DNA of 5,183 bases from Flavobacteriaceae bacterium (GTDB taxonomy: Bacteria > Bacteroidota > Bacteroidia > Flavobacteriales > Flavobacteriaceae), in contig WGDF01000060.1 of NCBI GenBank assembly GCA_015493405.1, forward strand, positions 1-5,183. Reading direction: 5' to 3'. Made by a program: the position numbers and the translations under genes. Positions within the stretch are counted from its first letter, which is position 1. Every line of letters starts with the position of its first letter. The notes beneath the pieces are model-generated. The model saw only the letters and a list, made by a program, of their open reading frames with translations, was not told the DNA's origin and did not search any database. Shown in pieces: positions 1 through 5,183 of this stretch.

Positions 1-32
1 TTTTTTCTTAACTTAAATTCAGGTTTTACCAT
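1..32 (-). CDS. Probable start of a further phage gene (cut by the window edge)
   Basis: An ATG at 32-30 lies 22 bases past the stop of the structural gene and opens a frame without stops to the window edge: ten codons reading MVKPEFKLRK. The bases before it (TTACAGAA) resemble the SD-less starts of the neighbours, and the spacing fits an operon. Too little is present to suggest a function, and ten codons cannot prove that it is a gene. Confidence 0.5.
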   Translation of the reverse strand, partial: MVKPEFKLRK

Positions 33-54
33 TTCTGTAATTTTTAAGGGTTAA

Positions 55-645
55 TTATGCTGTTGCAAATTTGTTATCAAACGCTGCTTTGGTAGTAGCG
101 TAATCCGTTTCCAAAAGATTCAATGCCGGATAGCGTTCGGATTCTTTTTCATCGGTAGCCATTTCAAAGACTTCAACGCCATTGTTGTCGTCAGAGCCAT
201 ACGTATGCACGCCACCGTATAAGCCGTTATCTTTACCAAGCACGATAAATGCACTTGCATCATTTGCGCCTTTCCATTTCTTTTCTACAACAATCACATA
301 AGCTTCCTCATTGAGTAAGTTATATAATTGGTGTCGATTTTCTGCGGTAGGATTTACCAATACACCGGTATATTTGTGTTTGTAAAAGCTTCCATAATCG
401 TCAGTTGCTTTTTCAAAGAAAGCTTTATTGGTCGATTTAAGACCTTCAATTTTAAATCCTGTTTTGCCGGATTTTAATTTCAAATCGGTGCAAAGCAATG
501 GATTTTGTGCGTCAAATGTAGTTGCTACCCAATCGACATCAGCCCAAGGGATTACAACGACATCATTTTCAAGCCCACCTTTTGGGCGTTTATCGCAGTT
601 CTTTTGAATATCTGCGGATATTATGTTATTTAAGCATTCTGCCAT
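55..645 (-). CDS. Conserved-looking phage structural protein, role unknown
   Basis: This 196-residue soluble protein follows the capsid gene. It has no signal peptide, membrane segment or long coiled coil. It appears beta-rich, with alternating hydrophobic strands: DVVVIPWADVDWVATTFD (28-45), FKIEGL (64-69), YTGVLVNPT (92-100), AYVIVVEKKWKG (115-126), SAFIVLGKDNGLYGG (131-145) and GVEVFEMAT (156-164). It ends in a short helical tail. The pattern of strands plus a Gly-rich turn and a conserved-looking EKKWKG suits a tail-tube, decoration or head-completion protein, and similar proteins sit beside capsid genes in Bacteroidota phages as I recall them. I cannot choose among these roles. Cys4, Cys17 and Cys52 show no metal-site spacing. 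The start is the first ATG, in an A/T-rich context 27 bases after the hairpin stem at 672-691. Expression likely depends on read-through of that hairpin. Confidence 0.75.
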   Translation of the reverse strand: MAECLNNIISADIQKNCDKRPKGGLENDVVVIPWADVDWVATTFDAQNPLLCTDLKLKSGKTGFKIEGLKSTNKAFFEKATDDYGSFYKHKYTGVLVNPTAENRHQLYNLLNEEAYVIVVEKKWKGANDASAFIVLGKDNGLYGGVHTYGSDDNNGVEVFEMATDEKESERYPALNLLETDYATTKAAFDNKFATA

Positions 646-668
646 AATTCTATATTTTTAAATTTGTT

Positions 669-691
669 AAAAGGGGCATATTTCAGCCCCT
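669..691 (-). terminator. Hairpin with short T-run after the capsid gene
   Basis: On the minus strand AGGGGC (691-686) and GCCCCT (677-672) pair around an 8-base loop. With the T that closes the stem, the hairpin is followed by a run of four T (672-669). It starts 20 bases past the capsid stop codon. The 6-bp stem and short T-run suggest a partial intrinsic terminator or an mRNA-stabilising hairpin. Either would raise capsid output relative to the gene downstream, which has no obvious promoter of its own. Confidence 0.6.
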
Positions 692-711
692 AATTAAAAG
701 ACAAACAAAAT

Positions 712-1779
712 CTAATAAGCAACGCTCATCAAGTAACTTTCCAAGAAATTGGCATCTAATGAATAGCCGTAATCTGTCAATACTGCATTTTTGTCAACTG
801 AATAGTTGGTGCGCAATTTTGCCAAATCTTTTTTATCCATAGTTCCAATCGGCATATTTTCCTTAACCGTAAAGATTATACGGTGAGGCAAATTGTATTT
901 CGTCCCGTCATTTTGGTAAGTCTTGATGACTTCCGTCCAATCTACCATATTGACAATGGTTTTACCCATATATTGCAACGCTTGACGTCCGCCGATAATT
1001 GTTTTGGTAAATCCGCCGGATGCTTCAATAGCTGCTAATTTTTTTGCATATCCCCAGAATAAATCAGAGGTTGCATAAATGATAGCTGTCGGGTCTGATT
1101 TCAATCTTTCGTCTGCTTCATCAAATACACTTTCGATAGCTTCATAAGCTTCGTCCGGCGTAATCTTTTGCGCTGCGTAATCGGCACCGCTATTTTTTGC
1201 AATCGTATATCTTGGAATATTCACATCAGCAAAGACCTCTTTAAATACACCGTCAATTTGATTGAACACTGATAAATCAGTCGTATTTGTAAATACACCA
1301 CCGTTAGCAAATGTGTCGGCTGCGGTATCGCTGAAAAATGCTTTTGCAATTACAGATGTTTCGATATGGTCGAGCAACAAAGCTACAATCATAGCTTTCA
1401 CATCGTCCGGTATCTTTTCAAAGAAGTCAGGATATACATTTGTCCACTTTTGCAAGATTTTGAACAAACGATTTTCATCTTGCGCACAATAGGTTAAGCG
1501 ACCTGTAACGATTGCCGGATCCCAATACTTCTGCGTGGTCTTAATTCCGCCAATTGCTTTTGGTATACAACCAACACCACCCTGTCCGTTTGACGGCGCA
1601 CCGCCACCAATTGGAATGCGTTTAACGCCTACAATTTGCGTTTTATTGCCAATGCCTGTTTGAATATCAAACAGTTCAGCTAATCTACCCTTTTTCCAAA
1701 GTTTTTCTACAATTAACTCCGAAGCATTTTGAACTTCGGTAGGGTTTAATGTCAATTGTGATACATCGAATACACTCAT
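712..1779 (-). CDS. Probable major capsid protein (HK97-like fold inferred)
   Basis: This 355-residue protein should form the head shell. The call rests on its place directly after the protease-scaffold gene, a typical size, and resemblance from memory to capsid proteins of Bacteroidota phages. The N-terminal 50 residues are helical and polar. A Gly-rich loop follows at 58-70. The stretch from about 209 to 228 is a long acidic helix that could be the HK97 spine helix or another P-domain helix. Next come a hydrophobic strand (IIYATS, 233-238), a helix, and the segment MGKTIVNMVDW (271-281) followed by the motif NDGTKYNLPHR (290-300). There is no signal peptide or membrane segment. TAA-GAT-ATG joins it to the protease gene, suggesting coupling. 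It ends in TAG, 20 bases before a hairpin that may stabilise or end the transcript. A different structural role is possible but less likely. Confidence 0.8.
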   Translation of the reverse strand: MSVFDVSQLTLNPTEVQNASELIVEKLWKKGRLAELFDIQTGIGNKTQIVGVKRIPIGGGAPSNGQGGVGCIPKAIGGIKTTQKYWDPAIVTGRLTYCAQDENRLFKILQKWTNVYPDFFEKIPDDVKAMIVALLLDHIETSVIAKAFFSDTAADTFANGGVFTNTTDLSVFNQIDGVFKEVFADVNIPRYTIAKNSGADYAAQKITPDEAYEAIESVFDEADERLKSDPTAIIYATSDLFWGYAKKLAAIEASGGFTKTIIGGRQALQYMGKTIVNMVDWTEVIKTYQNDGTKYNLPHRIIFTVKENMPIGTMDKKDLAKLRTNYSVDKNAVLTDYGYSLDANFLESYLMSVAY

Positions 1780-1782
1780 ATC

Positions 1783-2286
1783 TTATCTATTAAATATTTT
1801 ACGTTCTCTAATTTTTTCATTACCGGACTTGTTCACCGGATTTGTCTTACTTTCAAAATCAAATTTAGTTTTGATTTCTGCGGTAAATTCATTAAACTGC
1901 TTTTTCATTGCAGTGATTTCACTTTCGCTTTTTGCTTTTGCATCGGCGATTTGTTGCTTCAAACTTTCGATTTCAGCATCTTTGTCAGCTAATTGCTGTT
2001 TAAGAGCTTCGGCGTCATTTGTCGACGCTTCTACAATCTCTGTTAATTCTCCGGCTGTAAACTTGAATGTTCTACCATCAGGCATAACATAATCGCCTTC
2101 CGCCGGCTTTCCGTCCACTTTTGCCTTATCGCCTACTTTCGGCTCGGCATCGGCTTCTAACTCGTAAAAGTCGATTTCTGTGCCGTTGGCATCTTGGACT
2201 AACTTCGCATTTGGTTGGTTTCCGCCAAACATTTTTGCAAATGCTTGCATTTTTTGTTCAAACCAACTTTTGTCGCTTTCTGTCAT
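1783..2286 (-). CDS. Possible nested scaffold gene from an internal start in the protease gene
   Basis: Met183 of the protease (ATG at 2286-2284) falls exactly at the end of the protease domain, after an Asn/Pro/Lys-rich linker. A start here would give a 167-residue protein made only of the scaffold-like region: the probable beta-rich segment, coiled coil and basic tail. The bases before it (ending AAAAAATAGTAAT) form an A-rich, SD-less context like those of other starts in the window. In-frame nested scaffold genes are established in other phages, such as Nu3 within C of lambda. Here the evidence is position and start context only, so it is a hypothesis. Confidence 0.35.
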   Translation of the reverse strand: MTESDKSWFEQKMQAFAKMFGGNQPNAKLVQDANGTEIDFYELEADAEPKVGDKAKVDGKPAEGDYVMPDGRTFKFTAGELTEIVEASTNDAEALKQQLADKDAEIESLKQQIADAKAKSESEITAMKKQFNEFTAEIKTKFDFESKTNPVNKSGNEKIRERKIFNR

Positions 2287-2832
2287 ATTACTATTTTTTG
2301 GGTTATAATTTCTTTTTATGCTCGCAACGGCTTCGTAAGTGATAATCTCATTTGCAAAACTTTTTTCAATTAGCCAATTGGCATCAGCTGATTTTTCGTT
2401 TGACATCTCAAGCAGCGCCTCTTCTTTTGTTAGATTTGTTTCAGCTTCGTAAATTTCCGCCATCTTGTTATCAAGTGCCTTTAATTCTTGTGCATCGCGT
2501 TCTAAATCATCAGATTTACCACCAGACCAATTGGACGCCTTATGGATTAAAAATGTTGTGGTATTGTGTATTTTCCGGCTATCCTTATTGCCTGCTAAAT
2601 AGAATAAAGTAGATGCAGATGCTGTTACACCTGTAGCAACCGTAGTAATATGGAAACCATTTTTTTGTTGTAATTTAAGGAAGTCATAAATAGCGATTCC
2701 ATCAAACGCATAACCGCCAAAAGAATTAATGTAAATAGTAACATCCTTTTCTTTAAGTTCCTTAAACTTTTCAGCTAAAATTGTAGGTGTTATTTCATAA
2801 CCTACTTCGCCACTCAAAAAAATATATTCCAT
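1783..2832 (-). CDS. ClpP-type (S14) prohead protease with C-terminal scaffold-like extension
   Basis: This 349-residue protein should process the scaffold and capsid proteins inside the prohead. Residues 1-170 are a ClpP-fold protease. INSFGG (35-40) matches the INSPGG strand of ClpP. Ser72 in TASAST is the nucleophile, and His97 in FLIHKAS lies 25 residues later, the same spacing as Ser98-His123 of E. coli ClpP. Asp150 in SADANW is the likely third catalytic residue. Residues 183-349 are not protease: a probable beta-rich part (about 205-265, with GDYVMPDGRTFKF), a coiled coil (about 270-325) and a basic C-terminal tail, as expected of a scaffold. AGGT lies 8 bases before the ATG, the nearest thing to a Shine-Dalgarno site in the window. 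The capsid gene follows after 3 bases. The protease call is firm; the scaffold role is inferred from position and shape. Confidence 0.9.
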   Translation of the reverse strand: MEYIFLSGEVGYEITPTILAEKFKELKEKDVTIYINSFGGYAFDGIAIYDFLKLQQKNGFHITTVATGVTASASTLFYLAGNKDSRKIHNTTTFLIHKASNWSGGKSDDLERDAQELKALDNKMAEIYEAETNLTKEEALLEMSNEKSADANWLIEKSFANEIITYEAVASIKRNYNPKNSNMTESDKSWFEQKMQAFAKMFGGNQPNAKLVQDANGTEIDFYELEADAEPKVGDKAKVDGKPAEGDYVMPDGRTFKFTAGELTEIVEASTNDAEALKQQLADKDAEIESLKQQIADAKAKSESEITAMKKQFNEFTAEIKTKFDFESKTNPVNKSGNEKIRERKIFNR

Positions 2833-2850
2833 ATAAATTGACCTAATAAT

Positions 2851-3048
2851 TTAGTTCAAAGATATATAGGTATTATCATCTTTTTGGGCGATTTTGTCGG
2901 GCTGATATTTTATGAAGTGAATTTCTTTATTTTCTTTTTTAAGAAGTAGGTATTTTGAGTAATGATACAAAGCTTTTGATAAGAATACCAATGATGCGGT
3001 TATGCCTATTATTAATATTGATGCGAGTATTAAGAGTAACGCTATCAT
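2851..3048 (-). CDS. Small single-span membrane protein, function unknown
   Basis: I do not recognise this 65-residue protein. Residues 2-26 form a continuous hydrophobic segment (Ile/Leu/Ala-rich), long enough to span a membrane. It is followed by a basic region (residues 26-41, with KYLLLKKENK) and a polar tail. By the positive-inside rule the tail would be cytoplasmic and the N-terminus outside. There is no cleavage-site motif and no lipobox Cys. Size and topology would suit a small lysis accessory, a superinfection-exclusion protein or another phage membrane protein, but nothing in the sequence decides between these. The ATG directly follows the T-run of the hairpin at 3059-3093 and lacks a Shine-Dalgarno site, so expression probably depends on read-through. 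It ends 18 bases before the protease gene. Confidence 0.6.
   Translation of the reverse strand: MIALLLILASILIIGITASLVFLSKALYHYSKYLLLKKENKEIHFIKYQPDKIAQKDDNTYISLN
2857..2864 (-). promoter_or_regulatory. Possible -7 box upstream of the protease gene
   Basis: The minus strand carries a second exact TATCTTTG, identical to the -7 box at 3140-3133, within the last codons of the 65-residue gene. A start site would fall near 2850, giving a leader of about 18 bases before the protease ATG at 2832. No TTG is found at the expected distance upstream (17-23 bases), so this is weak; it may need an activator or may be coincidence. Confidence 0.3.
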
Positions 3049-3058
3049 AATTTTTTAT

Positions 3059-3093
3059 AAAAATATGGGGTTACTAAGCCATAACCCCATATT
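3059..3093 (-). terminator. 12-bp hairpin with T-run, intrinsic terminator or attenuator
   Basis: Positions 3062-3073 and 3082-3093 are perfect reverse complements (12 bp, containing GGGG paired with CCCC) around an 8-base loop. Read on the minus strand, the stem ends in a run of five T (3063-3059), the first two of them within the stem. The plus-strand side has no T-run, so it would act on leftward transcription. It lies about 65 bases downstream of the promoter at 3161-3133 and ends only about 10 bases before the ATG at 3048. It therefore stands between that promoter and the genes it should serve. It could end the tail-gene transcript, attenuate the promoter, or release a short RNA. Confidence 0.75.
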
Positions 3094-3132
3094 AAAACTA
3101 ATTATTATAAAAATACTATTATGTTATCTCGC

Positions 3133-3161
3133 CAAAGATACAAATTATTTTTTATTTTCAA
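3133..3161 (-). promoter_or_regulatory. Bacteroidota-type promoter (TTG-N18-TATCTTTG)
   Basis: On the minus strand a TTG (3161-3159) is followed after 18 bases by TATCTTTG (3140-3133). This fits the Bacteroidota pattern of a TTG near -33 and TAnnTTTG near -7. Transcription would start near 3130-3126 and run towards the 65-residue gene, the protease and the capsid gene. The -33 element lies in the last codons of the upstream gene. A 5-bp inverted repeat (TATCT, 6 bases, AGATA; 3125-3140) overlaps the -7 box and could be a small operator, though so short a repeat may be chance. Confidence 0.55.
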
Positions 3162-3405
3162 TAGGTTTTGTAAAATAATTTACTATGAATTTTACTTTTG
3201 TAACCGAGATATTAAACTCAACTGCTGTAATTAGATTCTTTTTCGACTCATCAAGGCGTTTGTAAAAATCGTATATTGTCAAATAGTCAATAACAAGCGG
3301 CTTTAATGCGCCATATTTGTATAGTAGCAATAATTTTTCATCACTCGCCCAATCTTTAAGCAAGTGGTATAATTCATTTTCTGTTCGTTTTATGATTTTC
3401 GGCAT
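3145..3405 (-). CDS. Small basic protein, possible helix-turn-helix regulator
   Basis: This 86-residue protein is Lys-rich and mostly helical by inspection. Residues 8-50 contain several short amphipathic helices (ELYHLLKDWASDEKLLLLYKY is part of this block). Residues about 58-78 read like a helix-turn-helix: AVEF, then NIS as the turn, then VTKVKFIVNYF as a candidate recognition helix. The arrangement resembles small DNA-binding proteins of phages, but the match is by eye and weak; it could equally be a small structural or chaperone protein. The start is well placed: the ATG lies 3 bases after the tape-measure TAA (TAA-GTT-ATG), which suggests translational coupling. Its 3' end overlaps the -33 element of the promoter at 3161-3133, so if it does bind DNA this promoter is the natural first site to test. 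No signal peptide or membrane segment is seen. Confidence 0.7.
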   Translation of the reverse strand: MPKIIKRTENELYHLLKDWASDEKLLLLYKYGALKPLVIDYLTIYDFYKRLDESKKNLITAVEFNISVTKVKFIVNYFTKPIENKK

Positions 3406-3408
3406 AAC

Positions 3409-5183
3409 TTAATGATTTGCGTAATTCTCTACCTGTAACTCGTTATTATATACATCTGCTGTATCCCTTGCCACGTTAATAACTCTTAATGTCTGCGGTG
3501 TCTGATTTGCTTGGTTTATTACATTGGTCGGCTGTGGCGTGCTTGTTTGACTTTGGATCGGATTTGCTGATGCTGTTGGTCTGTTAAAGCTTGGTGTGCT
3601 TCCGCCACCACCTGCACTACCGCCACCAGATGAACTCGGTTTTGTCTTAACAATATTTGCAACGTTAGCTAATCCGGTAGCTATTATACTAATCATTGAC
3701 AATACTCGCATTGGCGCTGGCGTAGGTGTTGGGTCGTTCAATACCTTATTAGCTGCGCCCCAAGTATCTACAATTGCCATAGCTACCGCAATAGCTTTCG
3801 ACTTTCCAAAGATAGCTTGTGCCGCATTTGCTGTTGCGTGTAATGCGTTTATCTTTGCATCTTGCAATCGCATTTCTGCTCTAAATTGTTCTTGTGCCAA
3901 TTCTAATGCCGTTTTTGCAGTTTTCTTTTTGTATTTATGTAAAATTATAGCCAATTTCCGCTCGTGTGTTTCGCTGTCAATTTCCTCTTTTTCCCAAGCG
4001 GCATTTAAAGCATCAATTTCTTTTTCCTTTTGCAACTGAAGCATTTCGATTTTCTTGTCAGCTTTTGACATTTCAGAAAATTCAATCTCTTGCAATTCCA
4101 ATTCTAATTCGTTAGATCGTCTTTGCCGTTCCGTTTCATCTGCTTGCACTTGGTCTGCTAATTGTTGGTCTCTAAATTGCTTTTTGAGTTCTGTTACCTG
4201 CGCCTGATATTCATTTTCATTTTGCAACCTAATCAAATTGGCTTCTTTTTCTTTGATGCCCTTGTATTTAATTTCGGATTCAAGCTTATTAACTTCTAAT
4301 TGGTGAAGCTGTCCTAACAATTTTAATTTAGCCGTATATGTTTTGTCGTTTAATTCAGCATCTGATTCTAATAATTTGCTATTTTTTTCAATATACATAT
4401 CAATTTCGATTTGCATATTTTTCAAAACTTCCTCGTGTTTTGCTTTAAGAGCTTTCATCGCTTCTGTCTGCGCTTGCTTTGCCAAGCTGTTCTTTGTTCC
4501 TAAAAATCGCATTTCCTCTTTTTGCTGCTGTGTGTCAAGGTCTATCTGTTTAGCTTTAAGGTCGATTAATTCCTTTTTAGCTTCCCTGTCTGTATCATTT
4601 GATTTTTGCTTCTCTATTGTTTGGTCGATTTGAAGTTGCAATAATTCTTTTTCAAGTGCGTTTTTCCTTTTTGTAATACGTTCCGCATTTTCAACCGCTT
4701 TGGCTCGTTCCTGTGCTGATTTTGTTGTATCTTTTGCAAGTAACTCTTGTTGCTTCAAGGCTCTATTTAACACTGCCACTTCGATATTCTGACGCATTTT
4801 TGCTTCTTGTATCTTAATTTCTAAATCAGCTATTTTTTTTCCTCTTTTCCAAGCTTCATCAAGGAAATCGTTTGTTTCTTTGGCTGCACCCTTAATCTTA
4901 TCGGTCATATCCGTTACGCCGGTAGCCGCTTGTAATACGCCGTCAGTAACCTTGCCCATATCCATATTAACTATCCCGTCAAGTATAACAGAAAATGCAG
5001 TAAACCTATTCATAACATTATCTTTAAGATAATTCAATAAGTCAACAAGTAATTTTTTAGGATTTTTAAAAGCATCAACCAATTTTTCACCTAATCTCTC
5101 TGCTACACCTATTAATGATTGAAAAACAACTTTTAAAGGTGTTAATACCGAATTTACCTTGTCAATTCCTCTTTGTGTAGATA
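3409..5183 (-). CDS. Phage tail tape-measure protein, C-terminal part (5' end outside the window)
   Basis: Tape-measure proteins set the length of a phage tail and are thought to help DNA cross the host envelope. The reading frame stays open to the window edge: 33 further sense codons precede the TTG at 5082, so that TTG is not the true start and at least 590 codons are present. Numbering from that TTG, residues 1-70 are amphipathic and hydrophobic. Residues about 80-415 are a very long, charged Lys/Glu/Gln-rich coiled coil. Residues about 419-482 hold two hydrophobic stretches (around AIAVAMAIVDTWGAA and VLSMISIIATGLANVANIV), typical of tape-measure C-terminal regions in Bacteroidota phages. 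A Ser/Gly linker (483-495) and a Pro/Thr/Gln-rich tail follow. The family call is from recognition of this layout, not a search. The next gene starts 3 bases after its stop, suggesting coupling. A tape-measure gene upstream of the protease and capsid genes is unusual. Confidence 0.85.
   Translation of the reverse strand, partial: STQRGIDKVNSVLTPLKVVFQSLIGVAERLGEKLVDAFKNPKKLLVDLLNYLKDNVMNRFTAFSVILDGIVNMDMGKVTDGVLQAATGVTDMTDKIKGAAKETNDFLDEAWKRGKKIADLEIKIQEAKMRQNIEVAVLNRALKQQELLAKDTTKSAQERAKAVENAERITKRKNALEKELLQLQIDQTIEKQKSNDTDREAKKELIDLKAKQIDLDTQQQKEEMRFLGTKNSLAKQAQTEAMKALKAKHEEVLKNMQIEIDMYIEKNSKLLESDAELNDKTYTAKLKLLGQLHQLEVNKLESEIKYKGIKEKEANLIRLQNENEYQAQVTELKKQFRDQQLADQVQADETERQRRSNELELELQEIEFSEMSKADKKIEMLQLQKEKEIDALNAAWEKEEIDSETHERKLAIILHKYKKKTAKTALELAQEQFRAEMRLQDAKINALHATANAAQAIFGKSKAIAVAMAIVDTWGAANKVLNDPTPTPAPMRVLSMISIIATGLANVANIVKTKPSSSGGGSAGGGGSTPSFNRPTASANPIQSQTSTPQPTNVINQANQTPQTLRVINVARDTADVYNNELQVENYANH

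Noticed and set aside
1262..2612. Several plus-strand open frames of 73-87 codons opposite the capsid and protease genes
   Set aside because: Each is antisense to a well-supported gene, shows no recognisable domain and has no promoter or operon context.
3483..3640. Gly/Ser and Pro/Thr/Gln-rich stretch as a possible DNA repeat
   Set aside because: It is a low-complexity linker and tail in the tape-measure protein. I see no regular nucleotide repeat unit.
3596..4039. Plus-strand open frame of 147 codons
   Set aside because: It lies antisense inside the tape-measure coding region and is low in complexity. It has no start context or neighbours of its own, and its codons mirror the Ala/Lys-rich sense protein.
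4343..4633. Plus-strand open frame rich in Ser, Phe and Cys
   Set aside because: It is the antisense reading of the Lys/Glu/Gln-rich coiled coil, which naturally gives Phe/Ser/Cys-rich sequence without stops. It is not a credible gene.
5080..5082. TTG at 5082 as the start of the tape-measure protein
   Set aside because: The same frame continues without a stop for 33 codons to the window edge, and those residues (for example DKVNSVLTPLK and LGEKLVDAF) read as normal tape-measure sequence.
1..5183. CRISPR array, tRNA, insertion sequence, retron or defence operon
   Set aside because: I looked for spaced direct repeats, cloverleaf-like segments, terminal inverted repeats, and reverse-transcriptase or nuclease motifs. 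None was seen; the window is structural phage genes throughout.

Overview
The window is part of the virion-structure region of a tailed phage or prophage. The likely host is a member of the Bacteroidota (Bacteroidetes). All real genes lie on the minus strand, so transcription runs from position 5183 towards position 1. The host assignment rests on three things: the protein families look like those of Bacteroidota phages, the genes mostly lack good Shine-Dalgarno sites and have A/T-rich start contexts, and the only convincing promoter has the Bacteroidota TAnnTTTG -7 box. The base composition is AT-rich. I cannot name a genus, and I cannot tell whether this is a free phage or an integrated prophage, because no integrase, attachment site or host gene is in view.

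Layout in transcription order: (1) 5183-3409 is the C-terminal part of a long tail tape-measure protein, whose 5' end lies outside the window. (2) 3405-3145 is a small basic protein with a possible helix-turn-helix, starting 3 bases after the tape-measure stop. (3) 3161-3059 is a regulatory stretch with a promoter followed by a 12-bp hairpin and T-run. (4) 3048-2851 is a 65-residue protein with one membrane segment. (5) 2832-1783 is a ClpP-type prohead protease with a long scaffold-like C-terminal extension, which may also be made alone from an internal start. (6) 1779-712 is the probable major capsid protein, 3 bases after the protease stop. (7) 691-669 is a hairpin with a short T-run. (8) 645-55 is a conserved-looking structural protein of unknown role. 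(9) 32-1 is the probable start of another gene.

Together, genes 5 and 6 form a head-assembly cassette: scaffold-protease, then shell protein. The layout is unusual because the tape-measure gene lies upstream of the head genes, and a small regulator-like gene, a promoter and a terminator-like hairpin sit at the tail/head junction. That junction could be a control point that sets head-gene expression apart from tail-gene expression. This is an inference. I saw no CRISPR array, tRNA, insertion sequence or defence system, and the plus strand carries nothing I would call a gene.
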